From assembly GCA_934541205.1 (NCBI GenBank), contig CAKTDK010000082.1, positions 1-7,786 of the forward strand: 7,786 nucleotides of DNA, written 5' to 3'. Made by a program: the position numbers and the translations under genes. This DNA is from an uncultured Eubacteriales bacterium. Its GTDB lineage: Bacteria > Bacillota > Clostridia > Oscillospirales > RGIG7773. This document shows positions 1 to 5,434 of the stretch, piece after piece. The notes beneath the pieces are model-generated. The model was not told the origin of the DNA. It worked only from the letters and a program-made list of their open reading frames with translations, and did no database searches. Within the stretch, counting starts at the first letter, position 1. Each line of letters begins with the position of its first letter.

Positions 1-894
1 GCCGGAAAAGACTCCGTCTTTAAGGCTGCTAAGCGAAGACAGCTGCATATTTGCGCTTGCAAGCGATGTACAATCCTCAAACGCACCAGCGCCGATAGTT
101 TCAAGGGTTGCGGGGGCAGTTATACTTGTCAATGCGCTGCATTTTGAAAATGCATACTCGTCTATTTTTTCAACACCCGAACCCAAGTTTACACCCGAAA
201 GTCCCGTGCAACCGTAGAAAGCACCCTTTCCTATCGTTTTCACGCTGTCGGAAACACTAAGCGATGTAATATATGTGTTTCCTTTTAATGCTTCGGGCGA
301 TATGCTTAAAACCCCCGGCTCAACATTTAACGAAGAGCGTGTATAATCTTTAACGCTGTACAGGCATTTGCCGATATAAATTACGCTGTTTGAACCAAAA
401 CCGGAAAGCAGTTCCGTGTAATAAGGCGTAGTTTTAAATGCCGAAAGGCCTATGTACTCAAGGTTATCTATTCCGTTTATAGCCGAAAGAGATGTACATC
501 CCTCAAAAGCATAATCTCCCAAAAACTTCACGCTGTTACTTGCAAAAGTGATTTGAGTCAAATTGCTGCAATAGCGAAAAGCGCCTCCGTAAACAAACTC
601 TACGGTATCCGGAACCGACAGACTTGCAATACTGCTGTTTTCAAACGCTCCGGCACCTATTCCTTTAACAGTGTATTCGTCGCCTTTATATATGACCTTT
701 GATGTAATAAAAGCATTCTCGGAAAGCGATGATGCGTCACTGACATATGCGGTTTTTGCGTCGACATCGAACGCATACTTTATGTTATTTACAGTTGCGT
801 ATACATTTTTTGCAGAACACAACGTGAAATTAGATAAAGTCATGATTAAAACTGAAACGGCAATAAAATTTGAAACGACTTTTTTCAATTTCAA
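1..894 (-). CDS. BspA-like leucine-rich-repeat secreted protein, N-terminal part (runs off left edge)
   Basis: Translated from a TTG at 894, the frame is open for 298 codons to the window edge, so the C-terminus is missing. Residues 1-33 form a signal peptide: a Lys-rich start (MKLKKVV), a hydrophobic core (IAVSVLIMTL) and probable cleavage after VYA near residue 33. A short linker follows. From about residue 79 there are repeats of the LRR_5/BspA type, about 23 residues apart, with the signature IGxGAFxxCxxLxxIxxPxxV (GAF at 82-84 and 104-106, AF at 129-130, 152-153, 225-226, 248-249 and 271-272). Such proteins are exported or surface-attached and often bind host or matrix proteins; the ligand here cannot be told. 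AGGGAG at 904-909 lies 9 nt from the TTG. An ATG at 898 is out of frame and gives only 22 codons. The in-frame ATG at 843 would cut through the signal peptide, so TTG is preferred. Confidence 0.85.
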   Translation of the reverse strand, partial: MKLKKVVSNFIAVSVLIMTLSNFTLCSAKNVYATVNNIKYAFDVDAKTAYVSDASSLSENAFITSKVIYKGDEYTVKGIGAGAFENSSIASLSVPDTVEFVYGGAFRYCSNLTQITFASNSVKFLGDYAFEGCTSLSAINGIDNLEYIGLSAFKTTPYYTELLSGFGSNSVIYIGKCLYSVKDYTRSSLNVEPGVLSISPEALKGNTYITSLSVSDSVKTIGKGAFYGCTGLSGVNLGSGVEKIDEYAFSKCSALTSITAPATLETIGAGAFEDCTSLASANMQLSSLSSLKDGVFSG

Positions 895-925
895 ACATAA
901 ACACTCCCTTATTTTAAATTTCCAA

Positions 926-942
926 GGCAATTCTAAATTGCC
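926..942 (-). repeat. 7-bp inverted repeat in the LRR gene leader
   Basis: GGCAATT and AATTGCC are perfect inverted copies separated by 3 nt. The repeat lies about 8-24 nt into the predicted transcript, between the -10 box and the ribosome binding site. It could be a 5' stabilising hairpin or an operator dyad. No T-run follows directly on the minus strand, so it is a poor terminator for the upstream GH18 gene. Confidence 0.5.
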
Positions 943-956
943 ATCATTCGTTATAT

Positions 957-985
957 ATTATACCACATATTAAGTTATATTGCAA
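957..985 (-). promoter_or_regulatory. Sigma-A promoter of the LRR protein gene
   Basis: On the minus strand TTGCAA (980-985) is followed by a 17-nt spacer and TATAAT (957-962), with TG one base before the -10 (extended -10). The start site would fall near 950, giving a leader of about 55 nt before the TTG codon. The promoter begins about 20 bp past the stop codon of the GH18 gene, so the LRR gene can be transcribed on its own. Confidence 0.75.
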
Positions 986-1003
986 CATAAATTTATAAAA
1001 ATT

Positions 1004-2284
1004 TCAAGATTTCCCGGTATCAACATACATATTTATGATAACAAGGTTTTGCGGATTCGGCCTTGAAATATTCCAGTAAAGCCCGCCTCTTAACGAATAT
1101 TCACGTATAAGATCAAACTTTGCTTTTATGCTCCTTGCGTCTTCATACCATACTTCATGTTCAACGCCGTCTATATAATAATTATAGTACGGAGCCATAG
1201 CGTCGGTATCGAATTTTATTTCCGCATTATATTCTATCGCCCTGTCGACTGCCTGTATATACGATAAAGTTTCTGCCTGCGTTTCGCCTCTCACAAAAGG
1301 CAGCGGCCAATCGTATCCGTAGTTTGATATGCCGAGGAAAATTTTACTGTTATCAATCTCGCTTATCGCATAATTTATTACCCGGCGCATCGAATTTACA
1401 GGAGCCACAGCCATAGGCTCGCCGAATTTGTATCCCCATTCGTAAGTCATGATAAGCACAGAGTCGGCAATATTTCCGATTGCCGCATAATCTACGCCTT
1501 CATACAAAAGTCCCGGCTGATCTGCGGAAGTTTTCGGCGGAAGCGCGACAAACAGCGTATAGCCATACCCCGAAAGATAATTTTTCAGATATGCCAAAAA
1601 TTCGATATACGCCTGCTTGTTTTCCGCATACAAAAATTCAAAGTCTATATCAAGTCCGATATATCCTTTTTCCTGCATATTAACAACTATATTTTCACAC
1701 AGAACAGGCCATAAATTTTGATTTTTCAAGAGATAATCGGACAATTCATTGCTGAAATTGCCGTACCCAGTGAGAGTAGATATATGCATTATCGGCAGTG
1801 CACCATATCTGTAAATCTGTCCTATCATCTGACTGTCATCAGGCGAAATAAGTTCCCCCTGCCTTGTAAATCCATAGGTAAACGGGATAACATAGTTAAA
1901 AAACGGAATTTCAGTGTTAATCAGGTTTTCATCTGTAAAAGTATATGCGTATCCGCCGAGTTCAAAGGAATATTCCTTTTGGGTGTCGTATCTTATAACT
2001 ATATCCTGGTTTTGACTGAGAATGTCATTTCCCATAAGCTGCAAATTGTTTCTGAACAAAGAATATTCCGTAACGCCATAGTCCTGCGCTATCTGAGAAA
2101 CTTCGGTTCCGGCCGAAAAAAAGCCCGTAACTTCCGGAATCGGTACAACTATGCTCTGTCCGACCGTCACTCTTCCTCCGTACTTTTCAAGCCCGTTGCT
2201 AATAATCAAAAGTTGCAGGCTGACGCCGTAATTTCTCGCAATGCTATATAACGTTTCACCGCTTTGCACCGTATGAATATACAT
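1004..2284 (-). CDS. LysM-GH18 glycoside hydrolase, spore-cortex/peptidoglycan hydrolase type (YaaH/SleL-like)
   Basis: The protein has 426 residues. LysM 1 covers about 3-48 (HTVQSGETLYSIARNYGV). A second, more diverged LysM-like repeat covers about 52-98 (AGTEVSQIAQDYGVTEYSL). The GH18 barrel runs from about 125 to the end. The catalytic strand reads GLDIDFEF, with D212, D214 and the acid/base E216. The MTYEW segment (Tyr281) and the C-terminal GLYWNIS...PQN segment (402-413) are typical of the spore-type GH18 subgroup (YaaH, SleL, CwlE-like), which cleaves N-acetylglucosaminyl bonds in spore cortex peptidoglycan. There is no signal peptide, which fits mother-cell or spore-coat proteins that are deposited rather than exported by Sec. 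The start is the ATG at 2284, because GAGGTG (2294-2299) lies 9 nt upstream and LysM begins at once. The frame stays open 53 codons further upstream but without a ribosome binding site. The spore role is inferred from family membership. Confidence 0.85.
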   Translation of the reverse strand: MYIHTVQSGETLYSIARNYGVSLQLLIISNGLEKYGGRVTVGQSIVVPIPEVTGFFSAGTEVSQIAQDYGVTEYSLFRNNLQLMGNDILSQNQDIVIRYDTQKEYSFELGGYAYTFTDENLINTEIPFFNYVIPFTYGFTRQGELISPDDSQMIGQIYRYGALPIMHISTLTGYGNFSNELSDYLLKNQNLWPVLCENIVVNMQEKGYIGLDIDFEFLYAENKQAYIEFLAYLKNYLSGYGYTLFVALPPKTSADQPGLLYEGVDYAAIGNIADSVLIMTYEWGYKFGEPMAVAPVNSMRRVINYAISEIDNSKIFLGISNYGYDWPLPFVRGETQAETLSYIQAVDRAIEYNAEIKFDTDAMAPYYNYYIDGVEHEVWYEDARSIKAKFDLIREYSLRGGLYWNISRPNPQNLVIINMYVDTGKS

Positions 2285-2389
2285 ATGTGATATCACCTCA
2301 AAACAATATATTCGCACTTTATTAAAATATGCCCCGCCTGCAGCGCCGGCAACTTTATAAAATAAAAAATATAAATTTTTTAAAACCAC

Positions 2390-2418
2390 TTGAATTATAA
2401 GTTTTATTATGGTATAAT
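2390..2418 (+). promoter_or_regulatory. Sigma-A promoter of tRNA-Leu
   Basis: TTGAAT (2390-2395), a 17-nt spacer and TATAAT (2413-2418), with TG one base before the -10. Transcription would start near 2425, leaving a leader of about 53 nt before the mature tRNA. The leader holds two small hairpins of the same build, 5-bp stems with 3-nt loops at 2432-2444 and 2457-2469. Confidence 0.75.
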
Positions 2419-2477
2419 AGCGACATAAATTCTTGCTCGGCAAGATTTTGTGTATTTTGCGCTTCGCAATCTGATAT

Positions 2478-2564
2478 GCCGGTATGATGGAATTGGCAGA
2501 CGTGCTGGACTCAAAATCCAGTGGTAGCGATACCGTGTCGGTTCGACCCCGACTACCGGCACCA
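2478..2564 (+). tRNA. tRNA-Leu (anticodon CAA)
   Basis: The cloverleaf can be drawn by eye. The acceptor stem GCCGGTA (2478-2484) pairs with TACCGGC (2554-2560). The anticodon stem CTGGA/TCCAG (2505-2509, 2517-2521) encloses a 7-nt loop with CAA at 2512-2514, which reads UUG. A long class II variable arm, GGTA/TACC (2523-2526, 2531-2534), is as expected for leucine. The T arm is GTCGG-TTCGACC-CCGAC (2537-2553). The discriminator is A2561 and the CCA end (2562-2564) is encoded in the DNA. It is the only gene here on the plus strand. Confidence 0.97.
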
Positions 2565-2572
2565 AACTTTAA

Positions 2573-2620
2573 AAATCCGAACGTTTTACCTATAAGAAAA
2601 ACGTTCGGATTTATTCTTTT
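2573..2620 (+). terminator. Intrinsic terminator of tRNA-Leu
   Basis: A 15-bp stem (2573-2587 with 2598-2612, core ATCCGAACGT) around a 10-nt loop, followed by ATTCTTTTT. It begins 9 nt after the tRNA CCA end. Confidence 0.85.
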
Positions 2621-2639
2621 TATATCTATAATAAAATAG

Positions 2640-2690
2640 TAAAAGTCAAAGCGAAGAATACACTTCTTCGCTTTGTTGTTTTATTATATT
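2640..2690 (-). terminator. Bidirectional terminator between the restriction-modification gene and tRNA-Leu
   Basis: A perfect 12-bp stem (CAAAGCGAAGAA at 2647-2658 with TTCTTCGCTTTG at 2664-2675) and a 5-nt loop. On the minus strand it begins 9 nt after the stop codon of the methyltransferase-nuclease gene and is followed by the T-rich ACTTTTACTATTTT. On the plus strand it is followed by TTGTTTTATT, so it can also back up the tRNA terminator. Confidence 0.75.
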
Positions 2691-5083
2691 TTATCTAACA
2701 ACTCTCCTTTTTTATCATAAGAGAACACGACGCAGTTATCGATATTTCGCTTATTGATAAGGAACTTCGGACGTCTTGCAGAGCCATTCGGCTGATGTCC
2801 CTGATTGAACGCTGTCAACGCTTCGTTCATATTTACTCTGTTAAGTTCGCAAATTCGCATGCGTGTAAATTTGACGGAATGCTTCATACGATTTTTATAA
2901 GAAATTTCCCCGCCATCAGTATGCGGAGTCCCTAACAGATTCATTCTTTCAATCGCCATTTCGCTATTCCTGTCAACATCTTTTATTGTTTCATGTTCAT
3001 AAATTACATACCAAAGTCTTCCATGCCGATTTATAGCGTTCAAAACTGTTTCCTGATCATTTCCGGGGGTTTTTGAATGGCCGATATCACTTGCTTTCAG
3101 ATCGCCGTAATAGTGTTCTTTCGGAAAAATCAAATCGAGATCGAGCATATCCGAAGTTTTAACATTTCCGATATACGACATCTGAGATTCGCAATGTTCG
3201 CTTGATATAAACTTTGCAAATTCATATTCAAGGAACCAGCCCGGCCATTCGGTGCCTCTCCATTGATACCAGTTTGCCTTTTTCATCTCAGATATAGCTT
3301 CTTTGGCGTCTATCCATTCGCCGAAGCGGAAAGAATCGTTGAATTTTCTAAACAGTTCAAACAAGGAATTTTGCTTAATTTCTCCGTTTAGATAACTCTT
3401 GAAATTACTGCTTAAAACCGAAGTAATATGATTGTGTTTTTTATCAGTTTTATTGAAAATGCCGTTTATTGCTGCCTGAAAAAGATCGTTTGAATAAACA
3501 TGTGCCGCGCTCGAATTAAGTTTACGTTCAATATAATCTTCTATGGAGAATTCCACAAAAACCACAAGTCCATCATAATGGTAAAGACCGATCAGGTGAA
3601 TTTTGGTATTCGGTTTGTCCTTGTATTCCCGATAAAAATCTTTATACCAATTTTTTAACTGAAACCGTTTTTTGAAAATCGGATGCGGCGTGCCTAAATA
3701 TGTAACAGAACCGGCAAGAAAATAATGAGTGATTCCGCTGTGAGAATATTTATAAAGAGTTTTTGTGCGGTTATATTTTACTATCTCGCATTTTTCGTTC
3801 AGTGCATTTGAAAAGGCAGCGCAAATATCTTTTGACAAACAAAAAGGCTGGTCATAGTCAACTGTCAGTGATGCATCCTGCGATATTTGTTCGCTTTTTA
3901 AAGTTTGATTCGTATTATTTTCCTTTTTGTTTCCGTACAAAAACAACTGTTTTGCCAAATACTCAACACAGTTGACATTAACGGCGTTTCCAAATTGTTT
4001 ATAAGCCTGATGATCGTTAGAGTTAGGGATAAACGTGTTTGGAAAACTCTGTAATCTCGCAGCCTCTCTTGGCGTCAGACGGCGTTTATATTTTCCTATG
4101 ATCGGAATTTGAACCATAGCGACAAGTGCCGGAAATGCATCAGGGCGTTTGACGCGAATACCCGAAGGTCTAAATTGAATGAAAGCGTCCCAAACCGAAT
4201 CTATTGAATCGCCGGCTTGCCATTCAAATTTCCTTTCGGTCGGCGTAAAATCTTTCAGATAATCCCATTTTTCAAGCCATTTATCAATAAATTCTTTATT
4301 ATTCTCATAAAGCTGCCTGTTTTTGCGGCAAAAATCCGCTTTCCATTTAGGAAGCCCGGAAATATCCGCATTTGACCCGAATTCGCTCATCCAAATCGGG
4401 AAACCGATAATTTTTTCTTTTATTCCCTTATAAAATTCGTCCCAGCAGGTAAGCACCTTTTCTTCATGCTCGCTGATATGATATTTATCCGGAGCGTCTT
4501 CTTGAATTATGTTTGCGGAATATATGTCAATATCGCTTTTTTTAGTATCGGGTATCCTGAACGTCATTTCACCCGAATAAATATCTTTCCTCACACCGAG
4601 AATGTAGACTCTTTCTCTTAACTGAGGTACCCCAAGCTGATGAGGACTCATAATTTCAACCTTGATATTATATCCCAATTCGTTCAAAGCGCCTTTAATA
4701 ATTTTCATCGTATTTCCGTGGTCGTGCGATGAAAGATTTCTGACATTTTCAAGAATTATATATTTGGGCTGAGATGTTTTTAGTATTCTGACTATCTCGA
4801 AAAACAATGTTCCTTTTGTTTCATCGGAAAATCCCCGTTGCTTTCCCGCTTTTGAAAAAGTTTGGCAAGGAAATCCTCCGCAAAGGACATCGTACTTTGG
4901 AATATCTTTATTATCTGTTTTCATTATGTCGTGAGCGGAATCAATTTTATAATTTTCATAGTAGGTTGAAATTGCATATCCGTCTATTTCGGAAGCAAAA
5001 ACGCATTCCCCGCCTAAGTTTATCATGGCTTGGTGAAATCCGCCTATACCAGAAAACAAATCAATAAACTTAAATTTATTCAT
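2684..5083 (-). CDS. Fused cytosine-5 DNA methyltransferase and putative PD-(D/E)xK restriction endonuclease
   Basis: A protein of 799 residues, about twice the length of a plain C5 methyltransferase. The N-terminal part (about 1-385) has the C5-MTase motifs in order: I FIDLFSGIGGF (6-16); IV GGFPCQ with the nucleophile Cys73; VI ENV (112-114); VIII QLRER (154-158); IX RRLTPREAARLQ (334-345); X QFGNAV (363-368). The target recognition region is about 175-330; the recognised site cannot be read. The C-terminal half belongs to no methyltransferase. About 405-585 is unrecognised. The last 200 residues contain a helix with GWFLEYEF (E619/E621), then LDLDL (D648/D650) and, 11-13 residues on, GDLK (D661, K663), a pattern like the PD-(D/E)xK site of type II endonucleases. 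The fusion would form a complete restriction-modification unit. The start is the ATG at 5083: GGGGGA lies just upstream and the codon overlaps the end of a regulator remnant. An in-frame ATG at 5095 would add 4 residues. The methyltransferase call is firm; the nuclease call is inferred from the motif. Confidence 0.88.
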   Translation of the reverse strand: MNKFKFIDLFSGIGGFHQAMINLGGECVFASEIDGYAISTYYENYKIDSAHDIMKTDNKDIPKYDVLCGGFPCQTFSKAGKQRGFSDETKGTLFFEIVRILKTSQPKYIILENVRNLSSHDHGNTMKIIKGALNELGYNIKVEIMSPHQLGVPQLRERVYILGVRKDIYSGEMTFRIPDTKKSDIDIYSANIIQEDAPDKYHISEHEEKVLTCWDEFYKGIKEKIIGFPIWMSEFGSNADISGLPKWKADFCRKNRQLYENNKEFIDKWLEKWDYLKDFTPTERKFEWQAGDSIDSVWDAFIQFRPSGIRVKRPDAFPALVAMVQIPIIGKYKRRLTPREAARLQSFPNTFIPNSNDHQAYKQFGNAVNVNCVEYLAKQLFLYGNKKENNTNQTLKSEQISQDASLTVDYDQPFCLSKDICAAFSNALNEKCEIVKYNRTKTLYKYSHSGITHYFLAGSVTYLGTPHPIFKKRFQLKNWYKDFYREYKDKPNTKIHLIGLYHYDGLVVFVEFSIEDYIERKLNSSAAHVYSNDLFQAAINGIFNKTDKKHNHITSVLSSNFKSYLNGEIKQNSLFELFRKFNDSFRFGEWIDAKEAISEMKKANWYQWRGTEWPGWFLEYEFAKFISSEHCESQMSYIGNVKTSDMLDLDLIFPKEHYYGDLKASDIGHSKTPGNDQETVLNAINRHGRLWYVIYEHETIKDVDRNSEMAIERMNLLGTPHTDGGEISYKNRMKHSVKFTRMRICELNRVNMNEALTAFNQGHQPNGSARRPKFLINKRNIDNCVVFSYDKKGELLDKI

Positions 5084-5087
5084 TTTG

Positions 5088-5093
5088 TCCCCC
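5088..5093 (-). promoter_or_regulatory. Ribosome binding site deciding the methyltransferase start
   Basis: GGGGGA lies 4 nt before the ATG at 5083. The alternative ATG at 5095 overlaps this G-run and has no comparable purine tract of its own at the right distance, so 5083 is the better start. Confidence 0.6.
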
Positions 5094-5233
5094 ATCTTCG
5101 GATATAACTTCCGCTATATCCCAAACTTTACAATCAAGCACACTGCAAATTTTTTCAAGAATTTCCGTAAAGGGATGCCCGTTCTTAAAAATTTAGCACA
5201 GCACCGGAGGCATTTTCAACTTGACACATGAAT

Positions 5234-5272
5234 CTTGCCTTTATCTGCTTTAAAAGATAGTATACGGGCAAG
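5234..5272 (-). repeat. Interrupted inverted repeat over the start of the broken regulator
   Basis: CTTGCC (5234-5239) pairs with GGCAAG (5267-5272), and inside it TATCT (5242-5246) pairs with AGATA (5255-5259). It begins at the second codon of the ATG at 5276. It could be an mRNA hairpin in the operon leader or an operator, or may simply be chance in AT-rich DNA. Confidence 0.3.
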
Positions 5273-5304
5273 TCATTTTATTCCTCCCGGAGCATTATTA
5301 GTTT

Positions 5305-5333
5305 ATTATAGCATAAATCCGCAAAGAAATCAA
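5305..5333 (-). promoter_or_regulatory. Sigma-A promoter of the restriction-modification operon
   Basis: On the minus strand TTGATT (5328-5333), a 17-nt spacer and TATAAT (5305-5310), with TG one base before the -10. The predicted start near 5298 is 10 nt before a strong ribosome binding site (GGGAGGA, 5282-5288). The promoter is intact although the first gene behind it is broken, so the methyltransferase-nuclease can still be transcribed. Confidence 0.7.
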
Positions 5334-5395
5334 CTTTACCGCCTTGATTAATCGACACAATTTTGTAAGATTCGAGTTGGATCTGTGACTAATAA
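5334..5395. other. Spacer without recognisable features
   Basis: Between the restriction-modification promoter and the DUF1846 terminator I see no open frame of note, no ribosome binding site and no repeat. It is part of the 337-bp gap between the methyltransferase and DUF1846 genes. Confidence 0.5.
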
Positions 5396-5434
5396 AAAAA
5401 ACTGACGTTATATTTTATATAACGTCAGTTTTTT
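5390..5434 (-). terminator. Intrinsic terminator of the DUF1846 gene
   Basis: A stem of about 18 bp (5396-5413 with 5417-5434, core CTGACGTTATA) and a 3-nt loop. Runs of A and T at its two ends let it work in both directions. On the minus strand the hairpin takes in the last bases of the DUF1846 stop codon and ends in TTTTTTATTAG. It also shields the restriction-modification operon from read-through. Confidence 0.85.

Larger units (their letters stand above)
5076..5276 (-). pseudogene. Remnant of an XRE-family (Cro/CI-type) small regulator preceding the methyltransferase
   Basis: The last 38 codons (5192 down to the stop at 5076-5078) read KNGHPFTEILEKICSVLDC and continue KVWDIAEVISEDGGQNE. 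This is like the C-terminal half of small XRE-type repressors, whose tails read LxxICxxLxCxxxDIxE. In this frame the upstream sequence is broken by TAA at 5193-5195 and by earlier stops, and no helix-turn-helix half is found in the other frames. A promoter, GGGAGGA (5282-5288) and an ATG at 5276 stand where a gene should start, but that ATG opens only 8 codons. Another frame gives about 30 residues (DLPVYYLLKQIKARFMCQVE and on), which I do not recognise. The remnant's stop overlaps the methyltransferase ATG (ATGAATAA), the arrangement of a control gene and its methyltransferase in one operon. The regulator is probably dead, having lost its DNA-binding part. Confidence 0.55.

Noticed and set aside
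671..973. Plus-strand open frame of 100 codons opposite the LRR gene
   Set aside because: It is antisense to a well-supported LRR and signal-peptide frame, has no ribosome binding site and shows no domain.
1718..2251. Plus-strand open frame of 177 codons opposite the GH18 gene
   Set aside because: It is a shadow of the LysM-GH18 frame with no recognisable motif or start signal.
2323..2331. CATATTTTA on the minus strand, like the -10 of the sporulation factors sigma-K or sigma-E, ahead of the GH18 gene
   Set aside because: No matching -35 element is found at the right distance; one short AT-rich match is not enough.
2285..2443. In-frame upstream extension of the GH18 gene (53 codons) with a hydrophobic stretch that could be read as a membrane anchor
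   Set aside because: It would start at a TTG without a ribosome binding site inside the tRNA leader and promoter region, while the ATG at 2284 has GAGGTG at a good distance and begins directly with LysM.
4807..5067. Plus-strand open frame opposite the methyltransferase N-terminus
   Set aside because: It overlaps methyltransferase motifs I to IV on the other strand and has no start signal.
5096..5432. Search for a direct repeat of the tRNA-Leu 3' end as an attachment site
   Set aside because: No match of useful length to the tRNA T arm or acceptor end was found in this gap.
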